Shown one piece after another: positions 51,847 to 61,578 of a stretch of 64,000 bases of DNA. The notes under the pieces are model-generated. The model was not told where the DNA came from and did not search any database. It was given only the letters and a program-made list of their open reading frames with translations. Each line of letters opens with the position of its first letter. The first letter of the stretch is position 1. The position numbers and the translations under genes were made by a program. The DNA comes from Maribacter sp. 4G9 (lineage in GTDB: Bacteria > Bacteroidota > Bacteroidia > Flavobacteriales > Flavobacteriaceae), in contig NZ_MDGL01000035.1 in NCBI RefSeq assembly GCF_002742265.1, positions 175,485 to 239,484 on the forward strand. Direction: 5' to 3'.

Positions 51847-51876
51847 ACCACATGCTATTATTAATTGGCATGTGGT
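51847..51876. terminator. 9-bp hairpin after ccoP without U-tract
   Basis: ACCACATGC pairs perfectly with GCATGTGGT around a 12-nt loop; two G-U pairs can extend it. It follows the ccoP stop by 18 nt. No T-run follows on the plus strand, so it may protect the 3' end of the ccoNOQP message or attenuate rather than terminate. Confidence 0.5.
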
Positions 51877-51956
51877 GGTTCAAAAAAACATCGACCATAG
51901 AATAGAACATAAAAAATCAACTATCCCTATTTTAAAGCAAGACAAACTAAACCGTA

Positions 51957-53375
51957 ATGGCACAAGATCAAGATAACTTTAGGGATTCTATTGGCACGAT
52001 AAACGAGGAAGGAAAAAGAGCTTGGGTTTTTCCCAAAAAACCCAGTGGTAAGTTCTATGAATACAGAAAATACGTGAGTTATTTTCTGCTTGCATTCTTG
52101 TTTGCCGCGCCCTTTATAAAAATTAATGGCAACCAATTTTTGATGTTCAATGTATTGGAACGCCGTTTCAATATTTTTGGATTTCCATTTTGGCCCCAGG
52201 ATTTTCATTTGTTCGTTATTTCCATGATCATCGGTGTGATTTTTGTCGCGCTTTTTACCGTTGCTTTTGGACGTATTTTCTGTGGATGGATGTGCCCCCA
52301 GACCATTTTTATGGAAATGGTCTTCAGGAGGATCGAGTACTGGATCGATGGTGACCGTGGGGCCCAAATAAAATTGGACCGACAAGCTTGGGATGCCGAG
52401 AAAATTAGGAAAAGGGTATTAAAGTGGTTCATTTTCTTTGTCATTTCATTTTTGATCGCCAATATATTCTTGGCCTATCTGATCGGCAGCGACCGTCTAA
52501 TACGCTATATAACAGACGGTCCTTGGGAGCATGTAAGCACTATTGTATCCTTATTGATTTTTACGGCAGTCTTTTATTTTGTTTTTGCCTGGTTTAGGGA
52601 GCAGGTTTGCATAATTGCCTGTCCCTATGGTAGAATGCAGGGGGTACTATTGGATAATAAGTCCATAGTTGTAGCTTATGACCATAAACGCGGAGAGGCG
52701 GAAAACGGTCGTAAAAAATGGCGTAAAAATGAAGATCGGGAAGCCTTGGGCTATGGGGATTGTATCGATTGCTTTCAGTGTGTGAACGTGTGCCCTACCG
52801 GAATCGATATTAGAAACGGAACCCAGCTAGAATGTGTAAACTGTACCGCCTGTATCGATGAGTGCGATACCATCATGGAAAAGGTAAACCTACCAAAAGG
52901 TCTTATTAGGTATGCGAGTGAGGATGAAATCACCAAAAAGGAGAAATTCAAATTTACGCCCAGGTTAAAGGGCTATTCGGCCGTACTTATCATACTCATA
53001 GGGGTGCTAGTAGGTATGATGTTTCTACGCAATGATTTGGAAGCCAATATTCTTCGGTTACCAGGCCAACTTTACGAGCACAAGGAAGGAAATATCATTA
53101 GTAATGTGTACACCTATAAACTGGTGAACAAGACCACAAAGCCCGTAGAGGATGTAAGCTTTAGGCTGCTTTCGCACAAAGGCACGGTGAAGTTGGTCAG
53201 AAATGAAAATTTCGAAGTACCTGCACAGGATTTGGCCGAAGGAACGCTCTTTATAGAGATTGACAATGCTGCCATAAAAAGCGATAAGGAAAAAGTAAAA
53301 GTGGGGGTATATAGTGGAGATGAATTGGTCGAGACGACCCTATGCTCCTTTATGGCGCCTAGAAGTTATAAATAA
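51957..53375 (+). CDS. ccoG: cbb3 oxidase accessory ferredoxin CcoG
   Basis: A 472-residue membrane iron-sulfur protein (CcoG/RdxA/FixG). It has several membrane segments, FCGWMCPQTIFMEM, two [4Fe-4S] motifs (CIDCFQCVNVCPTG and CVNCTACIDECD), a later membrane segment and a C-terminal Ig-like domain. CcoG reduces copper during cbb3 biogenesis. ccoH follows 14 nt later. Confidence 0.95.
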   Translation: MAQDQDNFRDSIGTINEEGKRAWVFPKKPSGKFYEYRKYVSYFLLAFLFAAPFIKINGNQFLMFNVLERRFNIFGFPFWPQDFHLFVISMIIGVIFVALFTVAFGRIFCGWMCPQTIFMEMVFRRIEYWIDGDRGAQIKLDRQAWDAEKIRKRVLKWFIFFVISFLIANIFLAYLIGSDRLIRYITDGPWEHVSTIVSLLIFTAVFYFVFAWFREQVCIIACPYGRMQGVLLDNKSIVVAYDHKRGEAENGRKKWRKNEDREALGYGDCIDCFQCVNVCPTGIDIRNGTQLECVNCTACIDECDTIMEKVNLPKGLIRYASEDEITKKEKFKFTPRLKGYSAVLIILIGVLVGMMFLRNDLEANILRLPGQLYEHKEGNIISNVYTYKLVNKTTKPVEDVSFRLLSHKGTVKLVRNENFEVPAQDLAEGTLFIEIDNAAIKSDKEKVKVGVYSGDELVETTLCSFMAPRSYK

Positions 53376-53389
53376 CTAAAAAATAAGAG

Positions 53390-53836
53390 ATGAAAATCAA
53401 TTGGGGAACTGGAATCGTATTGGCCTTTATAGGTTTTATTGGCTTTATTATGTTTTTTGTAGTACGAATGAGTACGGACACACGCGCCAACCACGACCTT
53501 GTCACAGAAGATTACTATAGGCAGGAACTGGCCTATCAGAAAGAAATCGATGCCCAGAACAATGCTAACAAGGACATCAACCAAGTAGAGGTGAATAAAA
53601 GTGCAAACGGACTTGAAATAGTATTCCCCATAAAATTGAACCCAAAAGAAATAGAAGGAACAGTGTCCCTATACAGACCATCTAATAAGCAATTGGATTT
53701 TGACTTACCCATAAGTTTGTCCAATAACCATTTGCTCATACCTGACAACCGCTTGTTGGATGGTCGCTGGGACATTAAAATACGTTGGAACTACAATGGC
53801 ACCGAATATTTACATAAAGAAAAAATAACTTATTAG
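53390..53836 (+). CDS. ccoH: FixH/CcoH family protein
   Basis: A 148-residue protein with one N-terminal membrane segment (IVLAFIGFIGFIMFFVVRM) and a periplasmic domain. VTEDYYRQELAYQKEIDAQNNA is the FixH signature. It is needed for maturation or stability of the cbb3 oxidase. Gene order ccoG-ccoH-SafE-like is conserved in this group. Confidence 0.92.
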   Translation: MKINWGTGIVLAFIGFIGFIMFFVVRMSTDTRANHDLVTEDYYRQELAYQKEIDAQNNANKDINQVEVNKSANGLEIVFPIKLNPKEIEGTVSLYRPSNKQLDFDLPISLSNNHLLIPDNRLLDGRWDIKIRWNYNGTEYLHKEKITY

Positions 53837-53841
53837 ACCAC

Positions 53842-54546
53842 ATGCTTTTGTCCGCACTCATTTTAGGATTTATGGGAAGTCTCCACTGCGTGGGTATGTG
53901 CGGACCCATTGCCTTTATGTTGCCCGTTGATCGCAAAAGCAACCTCAAAAAATTTGGGCAGATCAGCCTTTATCATCTGGGAAGGCTTCTTGCCTATGGC
54001 ATTATCGGTTTGGTTTTTGGGCTTTTGGGAAAAGGGCTTTATGTCTTTGGAATGCAGCAAAGACTTTCCATTGCCGTAGGGATTGTAATGATCCTCTTGG
54101 TTCTAATTCCCGCGAAGACCCTTAACAGGTTTCAATTGGGACGCCCGGTTTATAAAATCATATCAAAAATTAAAAGTAGGTTGGGCCAGGAATTCAAAAA
54201 GAAAACGGCCGACACCTTTTTGACAATAGGTTTCCTTAATGGTTTTCTTCCCTGCGGCTTGGTTTATATGGCACTTTTTGGGGCCATAGCCATGGGAGAT
54301 GTGGCACAAGGTAGCCTTTATATGATGTTATTTGGCCTGGGAACAGTTCCCCTAATGACAACTGCCGTATACTTTAGTGCTTTGCTAAAAGGGAACGCAA
54401 AGAAACGGATCCAAAAACTGATTCCGGTATTCGTCGTCCTTATGGGAGCGCTTTTCATTTTACGCGGACTTGGATTGGGCATACCCTACGTATCTCCAAA
54501 ACCGGTAACCCAAATGGTATCGGCAGAAATAGAATGTCACCCATGA
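53842..54546 (+). CDS. SafE/DsbD-like membrane protein of the cbb3 locus
   Basis: A 234-residue polytopic protein: FMGSLHCVGMCGPIAFMLP at the N terminus and GFLNGFLPCGLVYMALFGAIAMGD in the middle form two symmetrical Cys-containing repeats. This is the COG2836-type protein found next to ccoGH, thought to act in copper handling or thiol-electron transfer for the oxidase. It starts 5 nt after ccoH. Confidence 0.87.
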   Translation: MLLSALILGFMGSLHCVGMCGPIAFMLPVDRKSNLKKFGQISLYHLGRLLAYGIIGLVFGLLGKGLYVFGMQQRLSIAVGIVMILLVLIPAKTLNRFQLGRPVYKIISKIKSRLGQEFKKKTADTFLTIGFLNGFLPCGLVYMALFGAIAMGDVAQGSLYMMLFGLGTVPLMTTAVYFSALLKGNAKKRIQKLIPVFVVLMGALFILRGLGLGIPYVSPKPVTQMVSAEIECHP

Positions 54547-54553
54547 ACGACCT

Positions 54554-55042
54554 ATGAAAAATCTGTCCAATGAAATCGTTCTTAGACCTAGGTTTCAACT
54601 TGAGATTTTAGGCAATAGGGAAATATTGTTGCGAAAATTCTTGGACTCAAAAAAAGACCCATTTCTCATCAAGTGCCTGGACAACCATATTTTTATCGGA
54701 TACAATAAGGCAACCACCCATTTTGGCTCCCCCCAACTGCACTTGGAAATAGATGCATTGGATGAAAAAACCTCCAAGATCTACGGTTTTTTCGGGCCAA
54801 ACCCCACCCTATGGACCTTTTTCATGTTCTTACACTTTGTGGTAGCTACCCTATTTATCATAATTGGCATTTGGGCCTATGTAAGCGCATCACTGAACAA
54901 ACCATACGGACCTCAAGTTGGATTTATGGTAATTCTGGTGGTAGTTTGGTTCGCACTCTATACCTTTGGACAGATGGGAAAAAGAAAAGGCAAGCCCCAG
55001 ATGCAAGAACTGTATGCCTTTATGATGGAAACCTTGGGATAG
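54554..55042 (+). CDS. uncharacterised two-span membrane protein in the cbb3 operon
   Basis: A 162-residue protein, 7 nt after the SafE-like gene. The first 85 residues are a soluble beta-rich part (IVLRPRFQLEILGNREILL, HLEIDALDEKTSKIYGFFG), followed by two membrane segments (WTFFMFLHFVVATLFIIIGIW and GFMVILVVVWFALYTFG) and a short basic tail. I do not recognise a family. Tight spacing suggests co-expression with the oxidase assembly genes. Confidence 0.8.
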   Translation: MKNLSNEIVLRPRFQLEILGNREILLRKFLDSKKDPFLIKCLDNHIFIGYNKATTHFGSPQLHLEIDALDEKTSKIYGFFGPNPTLWTFFMFLHFVVATLFIIIGIWAYVSASLNKPYGPQVGFMVILVVVWFALYTFGQMGKRKGKPQMQELYAFMMETLG

Positions 55043-55085
55043 ATTCACCCGCCCTCCTTCCAATTAAATGTCCGCCATTGTAGTT

Positions 55086-55481
55086 ATGAGCACCAAAGCT
55101 GAAATAAAGAGCCGAAAAGATATAGCGCTGCTTGTAAACACTTTTTATGAAAAAGTGCGGAAAGAGAATACCCTAGGACCCATTTTCAATGGAATAATTT
55201 CCGATTGGGATGCCCACTTGGAAATTTTGACGGATTTCTGGGAATCCCAATTGTTCCTGAAAAGGAAATATACCGGTGACCCGATAAAGGCCCATATAAA
55301 AACCGATGACTACATGGGTAACACCATGGCCATGGAGCACTTTGGCATTTGGCTAAACCTATGGTTCGCCACAATAGACGAACTATTTTCCGGAGAAACG
55401 GCATGGATTGCAAAGAACAGGGCAAGGAAAATGAACACCATGCTCTTTATGAAAATTTTTGAACATCGTACCGCCAAATAA
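55086..55481 (+). CDS. group III truncated haemoglobin
   Basis: From ATG 55086 the 131-residue product fits the 2-on-2 globin fold: VNTFYEKVRKENTLGPIF, LEILTDFWESQLF and MAMEHFGIWLNLWFATID with the proximal histidine. Group III members are linked to microaerobic growth or NO handling. It follows the cbb3 assembly genes within 43 nt. An upstream start at 55068 would add six residues and is less likely. Confidence 0.9.
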   Translation: MSTKAEIKSRKDIALLVNTFYEKVRKENTLGPIFNGIISDWDAHLEILTDFWESQLFLKRKYTGDPIKAHIKTDDYMGNTMAMEHFGIWLNLWFATIDELFSGETAWIAKNRARKMNTMLFMKIFEHRTAK

Positions 55482-55572
55482 ACCTGCGGCACGTTTTCCA
55501 TAAGATTTATCGTTCAAAAATTCCTATTTTTAGAACCGACGAATTCAATTACAAACCAAGCCCGTTTTGATT

Positions 55573-56967
55573 ATGAGCAAGAAAAACTCCCGAAGGTCCT
55601 TTCTAAAAAAGGCGACCTTGACATCCGCAGCCGTAACTTCCAGTCCATTTCTATTAGCTGGAAGCTTCGAAGAAAAATTGATTCTTAGCAGACACTATAC
55701 GGCGCACTCCTTTTCGGCGAACGACCATATAAACATCGCCTTGATTGGAACAGGTATTCAAGGGATTTATGATACGCAGACGGCCCTAAAGGTAGACGGT
55801 GTCCAATTGGTTGCCGCCTGTGACCTGTACACGGGCAGATTGGAAAGGGCCAAGGAACTTTGGGGAGCATCCATCTACACCACTAGGGATTATAGGGATA
55901 TATTGAATAGAAAGGATATCGATGCCGTCATTATTGCGACACCGGACCACTGGCATCAAAAAATTACGATCGATGCCCTAAAAGCAGGTAAGCATGTATA
56001 CTGCGAGAAACCCATGGTGCAAAAACCTGAAGAAGGCCAGGCCATTATCAACGCTCAAAAAGAAAGCGGCAAAATATGCCAAATTGGGAGCCAGGGTATG
56101 TCGTCTCTGGGCAATGAAAAAGCAAAAAAACTTTATGAAGAAGGTGCCATTGGGGATTTGGTCATGTTGGATATGTATAACGACCGATATTCGGCAGAAG
56201 GCGCGTGGCAGTACCCCATACCACCCGATGCAAATACGAAAACCGTAGACTTCGACACCTTTTTGGGGAAAGCGCCCAAAGTTCCTTTTGAGCCCAAACG
56301 GTTTTTTAGATGGCGAAACTACAGGGACTATGGGACCGGTGTTGCGGGCGATTTATTCGTACATGCTTTCTCCACTTTAAACCACGTAATCAGTTCCATG
56401 GGTCCTAACCGTGCGCTGGCAACAGGCGGACTCCGCTACTGGAAAGACGGTAGGGACGTCCCAGACGTTTCCATTACCCTATACGATTATCCAAAAACGG
56501 ATACCCATGCCGCCTTTAACGCTGCCTTCAGGATCAATTTCATCGCCGGTAGTGGCGGTGGTGGGGGCTTTAAGCTTATTGGTACCGAAGGGGAAATGGA
56601 AGTGGGACAAAATTCGGTTACAGTAAGACGTTCCAAACTCAGTATGGTACCCCAAGGATATTCCATGGTCTCTTTCACGGAGGAAATGCAGGAAAAGATC
56701 AGGGCTGGTTATGACCTGAATACCTTGGAACCAAGAACTTCTTCCTTAAGCACGGGCACTACTACTTGGGAGGCTGAGAGAGATTATAAAGGAGGGCATT
56801 ATGATCATTTCAATAATTTCTTTACGGCGATTAGGAACAATGGTTCCGTAATCCAGGACCCTACCTTTGGACTGAGGGCCGCTGGTGCTGCCCTATTGGC
56901 GAATGATAGCTACTTTACCCAGCAACCCGTAGATTGGGATCCCGTAAACATGAAAACACAAAAATGA
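55573..56967 (+). CDS. Tat-exported Gfo/Idh/MocA oxidoreductase
   Basis: From ATG 55573 the 464-residue product has a twin-arginine signal (NSRRSFLKKATLTSAAV) followed by a Rossmann domain IALIGTGIQGIYDTQ, ATPDHWHQKI, and the EKP motif CEKPMVQKPEEG. The C-terminal domain follows with DYGTGVAGDLFVHAFSTLNH. Probably an NAD(P)-dependent sugar or cyclitol dehydrogenase working outside the cytoplasm with a tightly bound cofactor. A TTG at 55567 would add two residues. Monocistronic. Confidence 0.9.
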   Translation: MSKKNSRRSFLKKATLTSAAVTSSPFLLAGSFEEKLILSRHYTAHSFSANDHINIALIGTGIQGIYDTQTALKVDGVQLVAACDLYTGRLERAKELWGASIYTTRDYRDILNRKDIDAVIIATPDHWHQKITIDALKAGKHVYCEKPMVQKPEEGQAIINAQKESGKICQIGSQGMSSLGNEKAKKLYEEGAIGDLVMLDMYNDRYSAEGAWQYPIPPDANTKTVDFDTFLGKAPKVPFEPKRFFRWRNYRDYGTGVAGDLFVHAFSTLNHVISSMGPNRALATGGLRYWKDGRDVPDVSITLYDYPKTDTHAAFNAAFRINFIAGSGGGGGFKLIGTEGEMEVGQNSVTVRRSKLSMVPQGYSMVSFTEEMQEKIRAGYDLNTLEPRTSSLSTGTTTWEAERDYKGGHYDHFNNFFTAIRNNGSVIQDPTFGLRAAGAALLANDSYFTQQPVDWDPVNMKTQK

Positions 56968-57064
56968 TAAAGCTTTAGGAATATTATTAACTCAGTACTT
57001 TGATGTATATCAGGGGTATTTAAATAGGTAAAGACTTAAAAAAATTCCGATCTATACATCTTTG

Positions 57065-57523
57065 TCATTGAAAATATATATGTCTTGAAAGGTTCTCCTC
57101 TACAGAAATAAAGGATTCTATGCCCTTGATGCCTTTAATCATAAGAATGGAGTCCTGATATATTTGACGGTAGTGTATACTATCCCGCGCATGCATTTTT
57201 ACGAAAATATCGTATTTCCCGGTAACATGGTGCACCTTTACTACTTCCCCAACCCTCATAAGATTTGTTATTACTTCCTTGTATAATGTACTTTCCGTAA
57301 GATAGATGCCAAGAAATATAGTTAGTTTCCAATCCATCTTACTGTAATCCAGATTTAAAGTTGCGCCAACGATCAAACCTAGCTCCTTCATCTTCCTCAT
57401 TCTAGCATGTACCGTTCCGGGGGAAATGATCATTCGTTTCGCCACCTCGGTATACGGGGTCTGGGCATCCTGGGTAAGGATGTTCAAAATTTCAAAATCG
57501 ACTTGGTCTAATCTATTTTTCAC
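57065..57523 (-). CDS. Lrp/AsnC-family regulator
   Basis: A 152-residue regulator with N-terminal HTH (LDQVDFEILNILTQDAQTPYTEVAKRM then ISPGTVHARMRKMKELG) and the RAM ligand domain (TGKYDIFVKMHARD). Such proteins sense amino acids. Start is GTG at 57523. It is divergent from the TonB-dependent receptor gene over 532 nt of AT-rich DNA and lies beside an aminotransferase gene, so control of that module by an amino acid is plausible. Confidence 0.92.
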   Translation of the reverse strand: MKNRLDQVDFEILNILTQDAQTPYTEVAKRMIISPGTVHARMRKMKELGLIVGATLNLDYSKMDWKLTIFLGIYLTESTLYKEVITNLMRVGEVVKVHHVTGKYDIFVKMHARDSIHYRQIYQDSILMIKGIKGIESFISVEENLSRHIYFQ

Positions 57524-58055
57524 AAAATTGCTAATAAATACAATTTAAAATATTATATATCAATACATTATACCCATTAATCCCACATTGAAAGGATTTG
57601 AACATACAAAGGTAAAGATAATTTAACGTTTCCTAATTTTTGATTATAATTACATAATTAAATGTTATTTATACTAAATATTCAATAATTTAAAATCCAA
57701 AAATTATTGTTTTGATAAAAATAATGCAATATCATGTATTGCCAATTTCACCAGCTTTTGGATTTTTTCAAAACCAAAAATACCATATCGACATTAAAAG
57801 CTAAAAATATTGGCGATATGTCAAAAAATGAAACCTTAAGTGCTGATTTTAAGGGTTTTAATAAGATATGCTCCCTTTTTTATTTCATTATCTCTGATTA
57901 ATATTGTCTAAATCAATAAGGGCTTAAAAAACCCATTATGATTATAGAACAAGTGTCCGGAACTTTTCTTTTAATCACACCACTGTCACAAATTAAGTGA
58001 TTACTTACCAGTGTGTCAGTGCTGTTTTGAGTACTAACTATCTAAACCTCAGATT
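57524..58055. other. AT-rich divergent control region, no gene seen
   Basis: 532 nt between the Lrp-type gene and the TonB-dependent receptor gene. No frame above 30 codons with support (a 27-codon ATG frame at 57818 is judged chance). It contains many A/T runs of the kind Lrp proteins bind, a TTTTGG...CCAAAA dyad near 57756-57779 and imperfect CACTG...CAGTG arms at about 57980-58020 just before the receptor gene. A long leader or multiple regulator sites are likely. Confidence 0.5.
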
Positions 58056-61016
58056 ATGAAGAAAGTTTTATTTTTTTTGCTTTTCCTGTGTATTCTCACC
58101 CATTCGTATGCACAAGAAATAACCATCTCCGGGAAAATCTCTGACACAAGCGGTCCTTTGCCCGGGGTAAATATTAGAGTGAAAGGAACATCTAAAGGTG
58201 TAATATCCGATTTTGACGGAAATTATTCCATTGTATCCTCAAGGACCGGAACATTGGTTTTTTCCTATCTCGGCTACGGAACCAAGGAAGTACCAGTTAA
58301 TGGCAATAGTACTATAAATGTAATACTGGAGGAGTCTGCCCAGCAATTAACGGAAACAATTGTAGTAGGCACAAGAGGACAGGCACGAACCAAACTGGAA
58401 ACCGCCGCCCCTGTGGACGTCATAAGTATCAAGCAACAGCAAATAAACATGCCACAGTTGGACATTGCCCAAATGCTAGTAGCTTCGGCACCTTCATTCC
58501 AAGCAGTACGTTCGCAAGGAGGTGACCTTAGTTCATCCGTGGCACCTCCTTCCCTTAGGGGCTTGGCACCAAACCAACTCCTCGTTCTTGTCAATGGTAA
58601 AAAACGACATAGTGGGGCACAATTAATTGGCACGGCAACAGGAAGTGCTGCCAATTCAGTTGATATGGATTTTGTTCCCCTCGATGCCATCGATAGGGTG
58701 GAGGTTTTACGTGACGGAGCCTCCGCACAGTATGGATCAGATGCCATCGCCGGGGTCATCAATTTTGTTACTAGAAAGGGAACAAACTTATTTACGGCCA
58801 ATTATACCACGGGATTTTATACCAATAGCAATCCGGATATTAGCGATTCAAATATTAGCGAAGCGGATCAGGCCCTGCTAAACGATACCGGGGGCATAGA
58901 TGGAATAACTCATCAACTAGGAATAAATTACGGTACCAGTTTTGAAAAAGGTGGATATTTGAACGTTTCTGGAATGTATCGGCAAAATGAGGCGGCCATT
59001 AGGCCAAACATAAGTGGAGCCACTCCATACGGAAGTTCATACTTAAATAACGAAAGAACGGATTCCCGGGGCAATCCAATAATTACCAATCCTGAATTGT
59101 TAGCGGCACAGGCAGCCGGAAATACGGCACTAGCAGCAGAGCTTCAAACCGATGCCGGGCTATTGGCGGCACGAGGACTTACGGCAAGGGACATTTCTAC
59201 CTTTGCAGGTCTACCTGCATCCGTATTAGGAGTTGTTTCCTACGCTTTGGAACTACCTCTTTCAGAAAGTACGGAAACCAACTTTTACTCCTTTGGGGAT
59301 TTTGGCTATAAATCCGGTGATCTTTTCGGGTGTTTTTATCGAAGGTCGGCCCAAACGGATCGTTTTAATTTTGACCTATACCCCAACGGGTTTAGACCTC
59401 AAATGATCAATACCCAGACGAATATCGCATTTACAGGGGGTATTGAAGGAAAGCTTGGCGATTGGGATTTTGATTTTAGTAATACGTTTGGCACCAATAC
59501 TCAAAGGTACGGGCAATTCAATACGTTCAATGCCAGCTTACAATCAGAATCCCCTACAGAAATGGATTTGGGCACCCATAAATTTTCGCAGAATACATCC
59601 AATTTTGATCTGTCCAGGTTCTACCCTGATGTATTATCTGGCCTTAACATTGCAATTGGAGGCGAATTTCGTATAGAAAACTACATTATAGAAAGGGGTC
59701 AAGAAGAAAGTTATACTGCTGGCGATGCTGGCCGCATTACGGCCACAGAGGATAACCAAGCACTTGTTGGACCGGACGGATTTCCATTGGAGGATCTAAA
59801 TGGCAATCCTATCGTTGACAGCAATGGAGATGCGCTAATATTGCCGTTTGCCGGGGTTAGTTCCTACCCGGTTTTACAATATAGCCCAAACTCTCAATGT
59901 TTTAGAGGATTTGCACCTGAAAACGAAGCCAATGCCTTTAGGTCCGTAACTGGTATATACTTGGATGCGGAATTGGATGTTACAAAAAAGTGGTTCGTAA
60001 GTGGAGCGCTCCGTACGGAACAGTACTCTGATTTTGGAGGCGTATTTACAGGAAAGTTTGCCACTCGTTATAAAATCACCGATAATTTTGCCGTTAGGGG
60101 ATCCGTAAGCAACGGGTTTAGAGCTCCATCCTTACAAGAGCTCAACTATTCACATACCTTTACCTTCTTTGTGGACCTACTTCCCTTTGATGGCACTCTT
60201 TATCCCAACAATAGTCAAGTAGCAAAAGCCATTGGCATTGGGCAGTTACAAGAAGAAAGATCTACCAATGTGGCTTTTGGAATTACCGCAAAACTATTCA
60301 ACAAACTGGATATTAGTATAGATGCATTTCAAATTGATATCACAGACCGTCTCTTTGAGACAGGTAACTTCAGTGCTACCCAAGCGCCCGTTCTGGAGCC
60401 TTTGATCGGTTCAGGCCTTGCTAGCTTTAGGATCAACGGAGGAGATATCAGTACAAAGGGTATTGAATTTGTAGCCAATTATACCGATAGGCTTGGTGAA
60501 GGCATGCTAAACCTAAATTTTTCAGGATTAATTTCAGATAGGACCTTCGAGGGCGCAAATGTACCGGACTTGAATACAGTGTTGTCAAATCAAGAGCTTG
60601 AAGATCTTTATATAGACAGAGCGATAATAGGCGCCTATGAACAAGGTTTGCCAAATACACAATTGATCGCTTCTGCAACTTACAGTTTGGGAAAATGGTC
60701 CGGGATGTTGCGAGGAACCTATTTTGGGGAAATTTCTAGATTAGATGATGGCATTGGCACCCTTACCGATGAAAATTTTCCAAACGTGGGTGAACAAGGA
60801 TTTTCAGATCAAACGTTTTCCGCACAGTTCACCACAGATTTGGGAATAACCTATGCGGTATCCAATAATTTATCCTTCACATTGACCGGTCAGAATATTT
60901 TCAATAACTATCCGGACCTATACAGAAGCGAGGAAAGAGGTTTTTACCTGTATGGCAATGCACAACAAGGTTCCCTTGGTGCCTTTTACTCTGCACGGGC
61001 AACATTGAGTTTCTAA
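58056..61016 (+). CDS. TonB-dependent outer membrane receptor
   Basis: A 986-residue protein: signal peptide (MKKVLFFLLFLCILTHSYAQ), N-terminal carboxypeptidase-like domain (ISGKISDTSGPLPGVNIRVKG), plug domain (APSFQAVRSQGG, RVEVLRDGASAQYGSDAIAGVINFV) and a 22-strand barrel ending FYSARATLSF. There is no SusD partner gene, so it is not a standard glycan system; the following genes suggest an amino-compound ligand. It begins the receptor-lipoprotein-aminotransferase-permease run. Confidence 0.93.
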   Translation: MKKVLFFLLFLCILTHSYAQEITISGKISDTSGPLPGVNIRVKGTSKGVISDFDGNYSIVSSRTGTLVFSYLGYGTKEVPVNGNSTINVILEESAQQLTETIVVGTRGQARTKLETAAPVDVISIKQQQINMPQLDIAQMLVASAPSFQAVRSQGGDLSSSVAPPSLRGLAPNQLLVLVNGKKRHSGAQLIGTATGSAANSVDMDFVPLDAIDRVEVLRDGASAQYGSDAIAGVINFVTRKGTNLFTANYTTGFYTNSNPDISDSNISEADQALLNDTGGIDGITHQLGINYGTSFEKGGYLNVSGMYRQNEAAIRPNISGATPYGSSYLNNERTDSRGNPIITNPELLAAQAAGNTALAAELQTDAGLLAARGLTARDISTFAGLPASVLGVVSYALELPLSESTETNFYSFGDFGYKSGDLFGCFYRRSAQTDRFNFDLYPNGFRPQMINTQTNIAFTGGIEGKLGDWDFDFSNTFGTNTQRYGQFNTFNASLQSESPTEMDLGTHKFSQNTSNFDLSRFYPDVLSGLNIAIGGEFRIENYIIERGQEESYTAGDAGRITATEDNQALVGPDGFPLEDLNGNPIVDSNGDALILPFAGVSSYPVLQYSPNSQCFRGFAPENEANAFRSVTGIYLDAELDVTKKWFVSGALRTEQYSDFGGVFTGKFATRYKITDNFAVRGSVSNGFRAPSLQELNYSHTFTFFVDLLPFDGTLYPNNSQVAKAIGIGQLQEERSTNVAFGITAKLFNKLDISIDAFQIDITDRLFETGNFSATQAPVLEPLIGSGLASFRINGGDISTKGIEFVANYTDRLGEGMLNLNFSGLISDRTFEGANVPDLNTVLSNQELEDLYIDRAIIGAYEQGLPNTQLIASATYSLGKWSGMLRGTYFGEISRLDDGIGTLTDENFPNVGEQGFSDQTFSAQFTTDLGITYAVSNNLSFTLTGQNIFNNYPDLYRSEERGFYLYGNAQQGSLGAFYSARATLSF

Positions 61017-61045
61017 ATTTTAAGCAATAATAAAAAGCAAAAGAC

Positions 61046-61549
61046 ATGATAAAGATATTTATAAAAAAGTTAGGGGTATTTACCGTAATGCTGATTGCGC
61101 TCGCTTCATGCGATTTAGAAAGACTGGAGCCAGCCCTGGAAGTGGCCGATGGCGGGGGAACTCTGGAGACCTTTACGGCTTACAGCATAAATTCTACAGA
61201 TCCCATGGGATCTAACGTATATGGAAGGATCGTTTTTTGGGAAACCGACCTGGACCAGACCTTGGTACAGATATCCTTATACAACACAATCGATGATACC
61301 CTTCACCCTGCCATTCTGGTAGAAGGCGCTGCAGGTGTGGGCACATCGACCATGATGACCTTGGATGAAGTGAATGGTAGTACGGGTGAATTATCGGATA
61401 GTAAGTTCTTCCTGATTGCAGACACCGCTTTCTATGGCTCCATTACAACACTCAACGCGCACGTAAGCATTAGTTTAAGCCCAACCGACGATACTGTAGT
61501 AGCTGCCGGGGACATAGGCATCAATGCAGAACCTGTAGAAACAAATTAG
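61046..61549 (+). CDS. small lipoprotein following the receptor
   Basis: A 167-residue lipoprotein with lipobox IALASC (Cys23) and a beta-rich body (NVYGRIVFWETDLDQTLVQISLY, HPAILVEGAAG, AHVSISLSPTDDTVVAAGDIG). The layout recalls CHRD-like domains but the match is too weak to name. It lies 29 nt after the receptor gene and 29 nt before the aminotransferase gene. It may be a surface partner of the receptor. Confidence 0.75.
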   Translation: MIKIFIKKLGVFTVMLIALASCDLERLEPALEVADGGGTLETFTAYSINSTDPMGSNVYGRIVFWETDLDQTLVQISLYNTIDDTLHPAILVEGAAGVGTSTMMTLDEVNGSTGELSDSKFFLIADTAFYGSITTLNAHVSISLSPTDDTVVAAGDIGINAEPVETN

Positions 61550-61578
61550 AGAACAGTAAACTTAAATATAGCACTTAA

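Noticed and set aside
57818..57901. 27-codon frame starting MSKNETLSADF
   Set aside because: No promoter, no terminator and no recognisable features in a very AT-rich control region.
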